NCBI RefSeq assembly: GCF_011764445.1
Contig: NZ_BLPG01000001.1
Span: 5,845,001-5,909,000 of the forward strand
DNA length: 64,000 nt
Source of the DNA: Phytohabitans rumicis
Lineage (GTDB): Bacteria; Actinomycetota; Actinomycetes; Mycobacteriales; Micromonosporaceae
Direction of reading: 5' to 3'
The notes beneath the pieces are model-generated. The model was not told the DNA's origin and did no database searches. It saw only the letters and a program-made list of their open reading frames with translations. This document shows, piece after piece, positions 23,737 through 32,714 of the stretch (the stretch's first letter is position 1; the number at the start of each line of letters is the position of its first letter). The position numbers and the translations under genes are program-made.

Positions 23737-25355
23737 GCCACCGGAGCCGCCGTTTCCTCCGCGGCCGGTGCCCGGTCGTGGGCGTCCTGGCGGATGAACA
23801 GGCACGAGAGCGCGGCGGCGGCCAGCAGCACCAGCGGCAGGATCAGCGTCGCGCGCATGGCGTCGGTGAACCCGTCGTGGAACGTCCGCTCGGCGGCCGC
23901 CGTGATCGCCTGCCGGGCCTGCTCGGGGACGCCGGGTGGCAGGGGCACCCCGGACTGACCGGCGCCGACGTGCAGGCTGCCCGTGCTGGCATCGCTGAAC
24001 CCGGCCACGAACTGGCTGCGGAACTCCGGCGGCACCGACTGCGCGTTGGCCTGCGCCGACTCGCGGAGCTGGCTGGCGAGTTGTGCCTGTAGCAATGCGC
24101 CCACCGCGGCCAGCCCGATCACCCCGCCGAGCTGCCGGCTGGTGTTGATCAGGCCGGACGCGGCGCCGGCCATGCGCGGCGCGATGTTGCGCATCGCGAT
24201 CGTCTGCAACGGCGCGAACGTCATGCCCAGCCCGGTGCCGGCGACCAGAAGGCCGGGCAGCAGCGTCCACTGGCCCGCGTCGCCCCGGGCGAGCCAGACC
24301 ACCAGCCCCATGCCGACCGACCACAGGCTCAGCCCGGTGAACAGGATCCACTTGCCGCCGATCCGGTCCGCGGCCCGCCCGGCGAACGGCGCGATACACA
24401 TCGTGACCAGCGACATCGGGGCGAGCGCCAGGCCGGCCTGCAGCGCGCTCAGCCCGATCACCGACTGGAGGAAGAGCACCAGCGGCAGGAAGAGCCCGAA
24501 CATGCCGAACGCGATCGCGCCGACCACCCAGTTCATCAGCGAGAAGTTGCGGTCCGAGAAGATCGAGAACGGGACGAGCGGCTCCCGGGCGCGGGCGGCG
24601 TACTGCTGCGCGAAGAACGCGGCCAGGATGAGCACGCCGGCGCCGATGACCATCGGGATCGTGACCGGCCCCCACACCTTGCCCCAGTGGTGCGACTCGC
24701 CCTCGATCAGGCCGTACGTGACGAGGAAGAGGCCGGTGCTCGCGAGGAACGTGCCGGGCCAGTCCAGGCGGTGCTCTCGGTTGAGCCTCAGGTTGGGCAT
24801 CACGGCCACGGCGAGCGCGATCGTGACGGCACCGACCGGCACGTTGACGAAGAAGATCCACTCCCAGCCCCAGTCGGTGACCAGGTAGCCGCCCAGCGTC
24901 GGGCCGGTGACCGTGGCCACTCCGGCCACCGCGCCCCAGACGCCGAACGCGGCCCCGCGTTTTTCCGCCGGGAAGATCACGGTGATCATCGAGAGCGTCT
25001 GCGGGGTCAGCAGCGCCCCGCCGACGCCCTGCACGATCCGGCCCGCGATGAGCTGGCTCGGGCTGGTGGCGAAGCCGCACGCCGCCGAGGCCAGCGTGAA
25101 CACCACCAGGCCGACGATGAACAGCTGCTTGGGGCCGTACAGGTCGCCGAGGCGTCCGGCCGTGATCAGGAGTACGGCGTACACCAGGACGTACGCGTTG
25201 ACGATCCACAGGATCTGGTCGAGGGACGCGTTGAGGTCGGCACTCATGTCCGGGATCGCGATGTTCACGATCGTGGTGTCCAGCAGGATCATGAAGAAGC
25301 CGAGGCAGAGGGTGGCGAGTACGAGCCAAGGACTGTGCTGTCGGTCGGTCTTCAT
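23733..25355 (-). CDS. MFS drug exporter, DHA2 (EmrB/QacA) family
   Basis: The 540-residue membrane protein has 14 predicted helices, the DHA2 layout. Motif A-like GRLGDLYGPKQLF lies at about 67-79 and the motif C-like GPTLGGYL near 156. The first helix contains the LDTTIVNIAIP sequence typical of the family. A periplasmic loop of about 90 residues lies before the last helix. It is a likely proton-driven exporter of toxic compounds; its substrate is unknown. No adjacent TetR or MarR gene is seen. Confidence 0.92.
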   Translation of the reverse strand: MKTDRQHSPWLVLATLCLGFFMILLDTTIVNIAIPDMSADLNASLDQILWIVNAYVLVYAVLLITAGRLGDLYGPKQLFIVGLVVFTLASAACGFATSPSQLIAGRIVQGVGGALLTPQTLSMITVIFPAEKRGAAFGVWGAVAGVATVTGPTLGGYLVTDWGWEWIFFVNVPVGAVTIALAVAVMPNLRLNREHRLDWPGTFLASTGLFLVTYGLIEGESHHWGKVWGPVTIPMVIGAGVLILAAFFAQQYAARAREPLVPFSIFSDRNFSLMNWVVGAIAFGMFGLFLPLVLFLQSVIGLSALQAGLALAPMSLVTMCIAPFAGRAADRIGGKWILFTGLSLWSVGMGLVVWLARGDAGQWTLLPGLLVAGTGLGMTFAPLQTIAMRNIAPRMAGAASGLINTSRQLGGVIGLAAVGALLQAQLASQLRESAQANAQSVPPEFRSQFVAGFSDASTGSLHVGAGQSGVPLPPGVPEQARQAITAAAERTFHDGFTDAMRATLILPLVLLAAAALSCLFIRQDAHDRAPAAEETAAPVA

Positions 25356-25418
25356 CTGTCTTAGTTTTCACCGCGGAGGGGCGGCGCGCAGGCGCTGGCG
25401 GTGAAACGATGGACATCC

Positions 25419-25823
25419 ATGAGCGAGCCGCCCGTCCTGGACAGCCCGGAGGCCATCGAGGCCCATCTGTCCGAGTCCATCGCCCGAGCCGACCGCGGTC
25501 GTCGCGGCGTGCGGTTCGTGCTGTGCGACGCGGACAACCGCGTCCGCCTGCACTGCCCGGTCGACGACCTGCCGCCCCGGTCCGATCCGGCGGACTGCGC
25601 GCACACGATCTCCGTGTTCGCCGGTGCCCTCATCGCCAGCGAGCCGCACGGCGCGCTCCTTGTCGCGCTGACCAGGCCCGGGTCGAGCGCCGTCCAAGAC
25701 GTCGACCGGGTCTGGTTCCACAGCGCGTACGAGGTGTGCGCCAAGATGGGCGTCCGGCTGCTCGGCATCTACCTGATGACCCCCACCGACCAGCGCGAGA
25801 TCCTCCTGGACGACGCCCTCTGA
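25419..25823 (+). CDS. Hypothetical protein
   Basis: A 134-residue soluble protein, MSEPPVLDSPEAIEAHLSES at the start. It diverges from the DHA2 exporter. A central stretch (GALLVALTRPGSSAVQDVDR) and a C-terminal helix (VCAKMGVRLLGIYLMTPTDQ) look like a compact alpha/beta fold faintly reminiscent of RadC-like proteins, but no catalytic motif is present, so no function is assigned. An upstream ATG at 25401 would add six residues. Confidence 0.7.
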   Translation: MSEPPVLDSPEAIEAHLSESIARADRGRRGVRFVLCDADNRVRLHCPVDDLPPRSDPADCAHTISVFAGALIASEPHGALLVALTRPGSSAVQDVDRVWFHSAYEVCAKMGVRLLGIYLMTPTDQREILLDDAL

Positions 25824-25910
25824 CGGTCGGCCGTCGATGATGGCGGGGGCCAGGGCTGGCCCCTGGTGCTGGCTCCTCCTGGCGGGGCGCGGGTGGGCTT
25901 CGCTGGTGGC

Positions 25911-26417
25911 GTGTGGATTCAGCAGCTTGTGGTGGTCCTGGCCGACGTGCCGTCCGCGGCGGCCCTCCGGGCGTACGAAGACCTGGCGGTCGACGACGGT
26001 CTGCGCGAGGGCATCGGATCCGTGGCCGTGCGCCGGCCCGCGCCACACCTTGCCGACGCGGCCATGTCGGCGGTGCACGACCTGGAGGCCGCCGGGCTGC
26101 GGCCGCTCCGGATCGTCACGGGTGACTGGGTGACGCTGGCCGACATCGCGAGCCGGATCGGGCGATCCCGCGAGATCGTACGGCTGTGGTCCGTCGGGCG
26201 GCAGGGGCCGGGCGGGTTTCCGCCGCCGCTCAACCCGGGCTGCGACACGTCGTTCTACAGCTGGGCCGAGGTGGGCCTGTGGCTGCGCCGCCGGATGGGC
26301 TACGAGCTGCCCGACGACGAGCCGGTGCTGGTCGCGATCAACCTGGCGCTCCAACTACGCCGGCTGATGCCCCGCCTGTCCCACCCCGACGCCATCCACG
26401 CCCTCCTGGACGGCTAA
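25911..26417 (+). CDS. HTH-containing protein of unknown function
   Basis: 168 residues from GTG 25911 (GTG 25866 is an alternative). The N-terminal half is alpha/beta (VVVLADVPSAAALRAYEDLA). The C-terminal half has a MerR/AlpA-like helix-turn-helix: WVTLADIASRIGRSREIVRL, then GPGGFPPPLN and a tyrosine-tryptophan segment YSWAEVGLWL, a pattern seen in actinobacterial putative DNA-binding proteins. It could be a regulator of the neighbouring genes, but no operator is evident. Confidence 0.72.
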   Translation: MWIQQLVVVLADVPSAAALRAYEDLAVDDGLREGIGSVAVRRPAPHLADAAMSAVHDLEAAGLRPLRIVTGDWVTLADIASRIGRSREIVRLWSVGRQGPGGFPPPLNPGCDTSFYSWAEVGLWLRRRMGYELPDDEPVLVAINLALQLRRLMPRLSHPDAIHALLDG

Positions 26418-26433
26418 CTGCCCCAGAGAGCGG

Positions 26434-26652
26434 TTATTCGACGTCGAATTCGCCGTCTTGGGCGCCGCCGACGAAGGCGTCCCACTCGTCCTTGGTGAAC
26501 ACGAGCACCGGGCCGTCGGGCTCGCCGGAGTTGCGCAGTCCGATCAGCTCGTCGACGAAGGCGACCTCGACGGCGCTCCCCGAGTCGTCCTCCTTGGCCC
26601 GCTGCCACACCGCCCGGGACAGGTCAAAGTCGCCCTTGGGGTGCTGGGCCAT
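26434..26652 (-). CDS. DUF397 domain protein
   Basis: A 72-residue protein. The W-x(8)-S-x-S-AVEVAF strand, the RNSGEPDGPVLVFT segment and the final WDAFVGGAQDGEFD match DUF397. These small actinobacterial proteins usually pair with a neighbouring XRE-type regulator, and some are linked to antibiotic production and development. No XRE gene adjoins it here. ATG 26652 is seven bases after AAGGAG. It converges on the HTH gene ending at 26417. Confidence 0.88.
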   Translation of the reverse strand: MAQHPKGDFDLSRAVWQRAKEDDSGSAVEVAFVDELIGLRNSGEPDGPVLVFTKDEWDAFVGGAQDGEFDVE

Positions 26653-26723
26653 CACGCCGCTCCTTCACAGGATGAATCAGACACCGAGAGGGTATACCGC
26701 CGCCGATCGGGCACCATGGGCGG

Positions 26724-29165
26724 ATGCATAGCCTGACCCGTGTCGAGGCGGTCGAGCGGGCCGGCCTGCTCACCGTCGACTCGTATGACGTGGAACTGGA
26801 CGTGACGGGCGACGGTGGGTGGTTCCGGTCGACGTCCGTGGTTCGGTTTCACGCGGGCCGGGCGGGCGCGAGCACGTTCGTCGACGTCAAGCCGGCACGG
26901 TTGGTGGCGGCCCGGCTCAACGGCGTACCGCTCGACGTGGCCACGCTGGACGGCGACCGGCTGCCGCTGCCGGCGCTGCGGGAGCGCAACGAGCTCGTCG
27001 TCGAGGCGGAGATGGCGTATTCCAACACGGGGGAAGGGCTGCACCGCTTCGTGGATCCCGCCGACGGCGAGGTCTACCTGTACGCGGTGTCGTTTCTGGA
27101 CGCCGCGCCGCGCGTGTTCGCCTGCTTCGACCAGCCGGACCTGAAGGCGCCCGTCACTCTGACGGTGACGGCGCCGGCCGGTTGGCTGGTCGCCGCCAAC
27201 GGTGCGCACGCGGCGAGCGCGGGCGGGCGGCACACGTTCGCCACCACCGAGCCGCTCGCCACGTACTTCGTCTCGCTGATCGCGGGGCCGTACCACGCCC
27301 GCCACGAGGTGCACGACGACGTCCCGCTGGGGCTCTACGCCCGGCGTTCGCTGGCCGTCGAGCTGGACAAGGACGCCGACGAGATCTTCACGGTGACCCG
27401 GCAGTGCCTGGACCGCTTCCATGAGCTCTTCGGCGTGCGGTACGCGTTCGGCAAGTACGACCAGGCGTTCGTGCCGGAGTTCAACGCCGGCGCGATGGAG
27501 AATCCCGGCCTGGTGACGTTTCGCGACGAGTATCTCTTCCGGTCGGTCGTCACCGACAGCCAGCGGCAGCTGCGGGCGACCACGATCGCGCATGAGATGG
27601 CCCACATGTGGTTCGGCGACCTGGTCACCATGCGCTGGTGGGACGACCTGTGGCTGAACGAGTCGTTCGCCGAGTATCTGGGCGTACGGGTGACCGCCGA
27701 GGCCACCCGTTTCCGGCAGGCGTGGACCACGTTCGCGATGCGCCGCAAGGCGTGGGGCTACATCGCCGACCAGCGGCCGTCCACGCACCCGGTCGCCCCG
27801 GACGAGGTCGCCGACGCCGCGCTGGCGTTGCTCAACTTCGACGGCATCTCGTACGCCAAGGGCGCGTCGGTGCTGCGCCAGCTCGTCGCGTGGTTGGGGG
27901 ACGAGCCGTTCCTGGCCGGGTTGCGGGCGCACTTCGCGGCGCACCGCTTCGGCAACGCCACGCTGGCGGACCTGCTGGGCGCGCTGTCCGAGGCGAGCGG
28001 GCGGGACCTGGCCGGCTGGGCCGACGCGTGGCTGCGCCGGTCGGGGGCCAACACGTTGCGCGCCGAGGTCGGCGACACCGTCCACATCGTCCAGACGGGG
28101 GAGCCGCCGCGCCCACACCGGATCGGCATCGGCGTGTACGACGGTGGCGTGCTCACCCGCCGCGTGGAGGTGGACATCCAGGGTGGACGGACGAGGGTGC
28201 CGGACCTGGCCGGGGACCTGTTGCTGGTCAACGACGGCGACCTGACGTACGCCAAGGTGCGCCTGGACTACGGGTCGGCCGATGCCGTGGCGCGGATCGG
28301 CGACCCACTGGCCCGCGCGCTGGTGTGGGCATCCACTGTGGACGCCGTACGCGACGGCGACCGGCCGGTGGCCGACCTCGTCGCACTCGTCGACGCCGCC
28401 CTGCCCGCCGAGACCGAGCTGGTCGTGATCGAAGATGTGCTGCGGATGAGCACCGACCTGGTGCGCCGCTACCTCACCGGCGCCCAGCGGGAGTTGGCGC
28501 TTCGGCGGGTCGCCCAGGCGTGCGAACGGCTCCTGGCCGGTGCGCTGCCGGGCGGGTCGCACCAGCTCGCCGCCGTACGCGGGCTGGTCGCCGCCGGCAC
28601 CGACGCGGCGCGCTTTCGCGGCTGGCTGACCGGCGTCGACGTACCCGATGGGCTGAAGGTCGACGCCGACCTGCGCTGGGAGCTTTACCACCGGCTGGCC
28701 GTGCTCGGCGCGGCCGGCGCGGACGAGATCGAGGCGGAACTGGCGGCGGACCGCAGCGCGACCGGCGAGCAGTGGGCGGCCAGGTGCCGCGCCGCGCGGC
28801 CGGATCCGGTGGCCAAGGAGCGGGCCTGGCGCGTCCTCACCGCCGACACCACGCTGGCGGGCCGGCTCGTCGAGGCGTGCGCCGAGGGCTTCTGGCAACC
28901 GGATCAGGCGGTCCTGACCGAGTCCTATGTGGAGCGCTACTTCGCCGAAATGCCGGCTGCCGCGCGGCTGCGTACCCCTTGGGTTGCCGACCGGATCGCG
29001 GCGGTGGCCTATCCCCGCTACGCCGTGGCGGCCTCCACCCGGGAAATGGCCGCGGCGCTGCTGGCCCGCGACGACCTCGGGCCCGGACTGCGCCGGGTGG
29101 TGGTGGACTCGGACGACGACCTGCGCCGGGCCCTTGCCGCCCGGACCCGGCAGCAAACGATCTAG
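26724..29165 (+). CDS. pepN: Aminopeptidase N (M1 family)
   Basis: This cytoplasmic zinc metallopeptidase of 813 residues removes N-terminal amino acids. The exopeptidase motif GAMEN is at 256-260 and the zinc site HEMAH (290-294) has its third ligand Glu313 in NESFAEYLG. The C-terminal helical domain typical of actinobacterial PepN is complete. It is divergent from the DUF397 gene and followed nine bases later by nadD. Confidence 0.96.
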   Translation: MHSLTRVEAVERAGLLTVDSYDVELDVTGDGGWFRSTSVVRFHAGRAGASTFVDVKPARLVAARLNGVPLDVATLDGDRLPLPALRERNELVVEAEMAYSNTGEGLHRFVDPADGEVYLYAVSFLDAAPRVFACFDQPDLKAPVTLTVTAPAGWLVAANGAHAASAGGRHTFATTEPLATYFVSLIAGPYHARHEVHDDVPLGLYARRSLAVELDKDADEIFTVTRQCLDRFHELFGVRYAFGKYDQAFVPEFNAGAMENPGLVTFRDEYLFRSVVTDSQRQLRATTIAHEMAHMWFGDLVTMRWWDDLWLNESFAEYLGVRVTAEATRFRQAWTTFAMRRKAWGYIADQRPSTHPVAPDEVADAALALLNFDGISYAKGASVLRQLVAWLGDEPFLAGLRAHFAAHRFGNATLADLLGALSEASGRDLAGWADAWLRRSGANTLRAEVGDTVHIVQTGEPPRPHRIGIGVYDGGVLTRRVEVDIQGGRTRVPDLAGDLLLVNDGDLTYAKVRLDYGSADAVARIGDPLARALVWASTVDAVRDGDRPVADLVALVDAALPAETELVVIEDVLRMSTDLVRRYLTGAQRELALRRVAQACERLLAGALPGGSHQLAAVRGLVAAGTDAARFRGWLTGVDVPDGLKVDADLRWELYHRLAVLGAAGADEIEAELAADRSATGEQWAARCRAARPDPVAKERAWRVLTADTTLAGRLVEACAEGFWQPDQAVLTESYVERYFAEMPAAARLRTPWVADRIAAVAYPRYAVAASTREMAAALLARDDLGPGLRRVVVDSDDDLRRALAARTRQQTI

Positions 29166-29174
29166 GATTCGGCA

Positions 29175-29768
29175 ATGGCGGATGATTCGCGCCGGATCGG
29201 CATCATGGGTGGCACTTTCGACCCGATCCACCACGGCCACCTGGTGGCGGCCAGCGAGGTGGCCGACCGGTTCGCGCTGGACGAGGTGGTCTTCGTCCCG
29301 ACCGGCGAGCCGTGGCAGAAGGGCGGCGTCACGGTCAGCCCGCCCGAAGACCGGTACCTGATGACGGTCATCGCGACCGCCTCGAACCCGCAGTTTCACG
29401 TCAGCCGCGTCGACATCGACCGGGACGGGCCCACCTACACCGTGGACACGCTGCGCGACCTGCGCGCCGAGTACGGCCCGAAGGCGCAGCTCTTCTTCAT
29501 CACCGGCGCGGACGCGCTGCAGAAGATGCTGTCCTGGAAGGACACCGACCAGATGTTCGAGATGGCGCACTTCATCGGGGTGACCCGGCCCGGGTTCGCG
29601 CTGTCCAACGCGCATTTGCCGGCCGACGCGGTGAGTCTCGTGCAGGTGCCGGCCATGGCGATCTCGTCGACCGAGTGCCGCGAACGGGTCGCCGCCGGCA
29701 AGCCGGTCTGGTACCTCGTGCCCGACGGTGTGGTGCAGTACATCGCCAAGCGTCGGCTTTATCGGTAG
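29175..29768 (+). CDS. nadD: Nicotinate-nucleotide adenylyltransferase
   Basis: This 197-residue enzyme makes nicotinate adenine dinucleotide from NaMN and [15 protein letters not shown] at 12-23 carries the HxGH adenylyltransferase motif, and the second signature [10 protein letters not shown] is near 160. It forms the usual nadD-rsfS-phosphatase operon with the next two genes. Confidence 0.96.
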   Translation: MADDSRRIGIMGGTFDPIHHGHLVAASEVADRFALDEVVFVPTGEPWQKGGVTVSPPEDRYLMTVIATASNPQFHVSRVDIDRDGPTYTVDTLRDLRAEYGPKAQLFFITGADALQKMLSWKDTDQMFEMAHFIGVTRPGFALSNAHLPADAVSLVQVPAMAISSTECRERVAAGKPVWYLVPDGVVQYIAKRRLYR

Positions 29769-29821
29769 TTTGTCCGGTTTACTCGCACGCGCCAACGCGG
29801 GCCATGTGAGAGGCTTGTCGG

Positions 29822-30205
29822 GTGACTGCATCCGAGCGCGCCCGCGAGCTGGCGCTCAGCGCCGCCCAGGCCGCCGCCGACAAGAAGGCGCACGACATCC
29901 TCATCATCGACGTGGCTGACCAGATGGTCATCACCGACGCCTTCGTGCTCGCCTCGGCGCCCAACGAGCGCCAGGTGCAGGCGATCGTCGACGCGATCGA
30001 GGAGGCGCTGGTCGGCCTGCCGGAAAAGGCCAAGCCAGCGCGCCGCGAGGGTGAGCGGGCCGGCCGGTGGGTCCTGCTGGACTACATCGACGTGGTCGTG
30101 CACGTGCAGCACACGGAGGAGCGGGAGTTCTACGCCCTCGACCGGCTGTGGAAGGACTGCCCGACGATCCCGTTCGTGGATCGCGCCCTGGTCGAAGCGG
30201 AATGA
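29822..30205 (+). CDS. rsfS: Ribosome silencing factor
   Basis: A 127-residue RsfS/Iojap-type protein that binds ribosomal protein uL14 and blocks subunit joining when nutrients are low. The DQMVITDAFVLASAPNERQV segment and the closing DYIDVVVHVQHTEEREFYAL are diagnostic. Start GTG 29822. Its stop overlaps the next gene (ATGA at 30202). Confidence 0.95.
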   Translation: MTASERARELALSAAQAAADKKAHDILIIDVADQMVITDAFVLASAPNERQVQAIVDAIEEALVGLPEKAKPARREGERAGRWVLLDYIDVVVHVQHTEEREFYALDRLWKDCPTIPFVDRALVEAE

Positions 30206-30831
30206 CCCGTCTGATCGTCTGGCGCCACGGCAACACCGATTGGAACGCCTCCGATCGGGTCCAGGGACAGACCGACACCGCCCTCAACGACCTCGGGCGG
30301 GAGCAGGCGGCCGCCGCGGCACCGCTGATCGCCGCGCTGCACCCCGACGCCATCGTCGCCAGCGACCTGCGGCGCGCGGCCGACACCGCCGCCGCGCTCG
30401 CCGGGCTCACCGGCCTGCCGGTGCGCACCGACCCGCGCCTGCGCGAACGGTCGTACGGGCAGTGGCAGGGGCTCACGATCACCGAGGTTGCGGCGCACTT
30501 CCCGGAGCAGTACACCCGCTGGCGGGCCGGCGAGCAGCCCCTCGGCTGCGACGTGGAGACCCTCGACGACCTCGGCAAACGCGTCGGTCAGGCGCTCGGA
30601 GAGGCGGCCGACTCGGTGCCCGGCGGCACCGTCGTCGTCGCCACCCACGGCGGCGCGGCGCGGCAGGGCTGCGGCTTCCTGCTGGGCTGGCCGGCCTCGG
30701 TGATGCGCACCCTGGGGCCGCTGCAGAACTGCCACTGGACCGACCTCGGCCACGACCAGGTCCGCGGCTGGTGGCTGCGCGCGCACAACTCGGGCGCGTC
30801 GCCCCAGCGCCCCACGCCATCTCCCGTCTGA
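30202..30831 (+). CDS. Histidine phosphatase (phosphoglycerate mutase-like)
   Basis: 209 residues. The RHG catalytic motif (WRHGNTDWN, His at residue 9), ASDLRRAADTA and the second histidine in THGGAAR are all present. In actinobacteria the gene after rsfS often encodes glucosyl-3-phosphoglycerate phosphatase, so that is a plausible function, but a general sugar-phosphate or phosphoglycerate phosphatase cannot be excluded. The ATG overlaps the rsfS stop. Confidence 0.9.
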   Translation: MTRLIVWRHGNTDWNASDRVQGQTDTALNDLGREQAAAAAPLIAALHPDAIVASDLRRAADTAAALAGLTGLPVRTDPRLRERSYGQWQGLTITEVAAHFPEQYTRWRAGEQPLGCDVETLDDLGKRVGQALGEAADSVPGGTVVVATHGGAARQGCGFLLGWPASVMRTLGPLQNCHWTDLGHDQVRGWWLRAHNSGASPQRPTPSPV

Positions 30832-30868
30832 GCGGAACCGCCGCGCGTGCGGTAGCGTCGGATCACAT

Positions 30869-31285
30869 ATGGGTACGCGTCGCGCCACCGTCCTCGCCGT
30901 CGCCTTGGCGGCCACCTTGCTCAGTGGTTGTGCGGGCACCGATGGACAGTCACCTTCCTCCCTGCCCTCCGCGTCGTCGTCGCCTTCGTCGCCCCCGGAG
31001 GATCTGCCAGTGCCTTCACCGACCTCCTCAGGCAAGCCGTTCGGCCGCGCGACCGGCAAGCCCAGCCCGGGCGCCGAGATGACGCTCACCGGCCAGGTCG
31101 CCGAGGGCGTCGAGTCCGGCTGCCGGCTGCTCAACAACTACCTCCTGCTGCCCGGGCCCGGGATCAACCGCGACTCGTTCGCGGTGGGGGCCACGGTCAC
31201 CGTTCGAGGGCGGGTGGAGCAGGGCATGATGACGACCTGCCAGCAGGGCACGCCGTTCGTGGTCAGCGAGGTGCTGTCCGGCTGA
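30869..31285 (+). CDS. Small lipoprotein of unknown function
   Basis: 138 residues. A signal peptide with lipobox LLSGC puts the acylated Cys at about residue 21. A Ser/Pro-rich linker (about 25-60) leads to a C-terminal all-beta domain (EMTLTGQVAEGVESGCRLLN to PFVVSEVLSG) resembling an OB-like fold with two cysteines. It lies on the outer membrane face. It sits between the phosphatase and degV, in the same direction. Confidence 0.8.
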   Translation: MGTRRATVLAVALAATLLSGCAGTDGQSPSSLPSASSSPSSPPEDLPVPSPTSSGKPFGRATGKPSPGAEMTLTGQVAEGVESGCRLLNNYLLLPGPGINRDSFAVGATVTVRGRVEQGMMTTCQQGTPFVVSEVLSG

Positions 31286-31320
31286 GGACCGTTCCCGGGT
31301 TGATCGGCTACGGTGCCGGC

Positions 31321-32157
31321 ATGCCTGTCGCGGTCGTCACCGATTCCACCGCGTACCTCCCCACCGGGCACGACGTCACCGTCGTCCCGCTCACCGTCGT
31401 GATCAACGGCGTCGAGGGCCTGGACGGGGTGGACGTCACGCCCACCGAGGTCGCTCGGGCGCTGAGCGCGCGCCGGGTCAGCGTGACCACGTCCCGGCCC
31501 GCGCCGGAGCAGTTCGTGTCCGCGTACCGCCGGCTGCTCGACGCCGGCGCGCCCGGCGTCGTGTCGATCCACCTGTCCGCCGACCTGTCCGGCACCGTCG
31601 AGTCCGCGGCGCTCGCCGCGGCCGAGGTGGGCGAGCGGGTCGCGGTCGTCGACGCCCGATCGGCGGGCATGGGCCTCGGCTTCCCGGCGCTCGCGGCCGC
31701 CGCGGCCGCCGCGGCCGGTGCCGACCTGGCCGGAGTACGCGCCGCCGCCCGCGCCGCGATCGCCCGCACCACCACGCTGCTGTACGTCGACACGCTCGAG
31801 TTCCTCCGCCGGGGCGGCCGGATCGGGGCCGCCTCCGCCCTGCTCGGCACCGCCCTGTCCGTCAAGCCCATCCTGCACGTCGCCGACGGCGCGATCGTGG
31901 TACGCGACAAGGTGCGCACCGCCAGCCGAGGTCTCGCCCGCCTGGTCGACCTGGCCGTCGAGGCGGCCGGGGAGTCCGATGTGGACGCGGCGGTGCACCA
32001 CCTGGGGGCGGGTGAGCGGGCCGCGGTGCTGGCCGACACGCTGGCCGCACGGCTGGGCGACCGCCTGAAGGCCCGCTACGTCACCGAGGTAGGCGCCGTC
32101 GTAGCCGCCCACGTAGGCCCCGGCCTCCTAGGCATAGTCATCCACCGCCACCCCTAG
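31321..32157 (+). CDS. DegV family fatty-acid-binding protein
   Basis: 278 residues. AVVTDSTAYLP at the N-terminus, TSRPAPEQF and the SIHLSADLSGT block place it in the DegV family, which binds a fatty acid and in Firmicutes serves fatty acid kinase FakA. No FakA gene is in the window. The final 25 or so codons contain GTA three times plus CTA and ATA, unlike the rest of the gene, which is almost purely G- or C-ending. A repeat-rich spacer follows. Confidence 0.92.
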   Translation: MPVAVVTDSTAYLPTGHDVTVVPLTVVINGVEGLDGVDVTPTEVARALSARRVSVTTSRPAPEQFVSAYRRLLDAGAPGVVSIHLSADLSGTVESAALAAAEVGERVAVVDARSAGMGLGFPALAAAAAAAAGADLAGVRAAARAAIARTTTLLYVDTLEFLRRGGRIGAASALLGTALSVKPILHVADGAIVVRDKVRTASRGLARLVDLAVEAAGESDVDAAVHHLGAGERAAVLADTLAARLGDRLKARYVTEVGAVVAAHVGPGLLGIVIHRHP

Positions 32158-32198
32158 CCCCTTCGTCGCGCCCTCTCCCCGTCCCCTCTCGCGCGCCC

Positions 32199-32243
32199 CT
32201 CTCGTTGCGCGCGCTCTCTCGTTGCGCGCGCTCTCTCGTTGCG
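32199..32243 (+). repeat. 17-bp tandem repeat
   Basis: CTCTCGTTGCGCGCGCT is repeated at 32199-32215 and 32216-32232, with a partial third copy from 32233. It joins the degV 3' end to copy 3 of family A. Confidence 0.85.
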
Positions 32244-32327
32244 TCGATCAAGGGCAAATGGTCGTGCTTTGATCTCCGATCCACGACCGTTTGCCCTTGA
32301 TCGACGGGCTTTTCCTTGATCGGCGGG
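32241..32327 (-). repeat. Family A palindromic repeat, copy 3 (inverted)
   Basis: This copy carries the family A core in the opposite orientation: GATCAAGGGCAAATGGTCGT, then GCTTTGATCTCCGATCCACG, then the arm CCGTTTGCCCTTGATCGACG. The asymmetric centre differs from the reverse complement of copies 1 and 2 at only one or two positions. A further CCTTGATCGGCGGG arm follows at 32314-32327. Confidence 0.84.
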
Positions 32328-32365
32328 CGTGGGGCTGGGCTGGGCGGTGTCGGGCTGGGTTGGGT

Positions 32366-32516
32366 TGGGCGGGGCCCCAGTGGGGCGCCGCCATTGGGTG
32401 TTGCGCCGTGAGTGGGGCGCCCCCATGCACGCCGTGGCGGGAGTAGGGGCGCCCTGCTCACGGCTGAGCGCCCAACAGGGGCGCCCCACTCACGGCGCGA
32501 CGCACAACAGGTACCT
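32366..32516 (+). repeat. Family C nested inverted repeat
   Basis: A 20-bp perfect inverted repeat, GCGCCGTGAGTGGGGCGCCC (32403-32422) and its complement (32479-32498), contains another inverted copy of the same unit, GGGGCGCCCTGCTCACGG (about 32447-32464), and a partial direct copy near 32370. So the unit CCGTGAGTGGGGCGCCCC appears three to four times in both orientations. The rest of the 32158-32714 gap, up to comEA, shows no gene. Confidence 0.8.
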
Positions 32517-32714
32517 GCGGACTGGCGTCGATTCGGTCGCCCCAGCGAGTCCGCTGCGAGCAAGCGACCAGCCGGCGCCGCGACAGGGCGTGGCGGAGTG
32601 GATCTGCATAGCACAGTGGAGCTTGATCAGGGCTTTTTCCACAGGGGCCTCGGTTATCCACAGGCGCCGAGGTTGGCACTGCGGCGGACGGTGTCGCCGG
32701 CCTAGCGTCGCGGC

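Noticed and set aside
32199-32243. Tandem repeat as CRISPR array
   Set aside because: Repeat units abut without spacers and only two to three copies exist. No cas genes are near.
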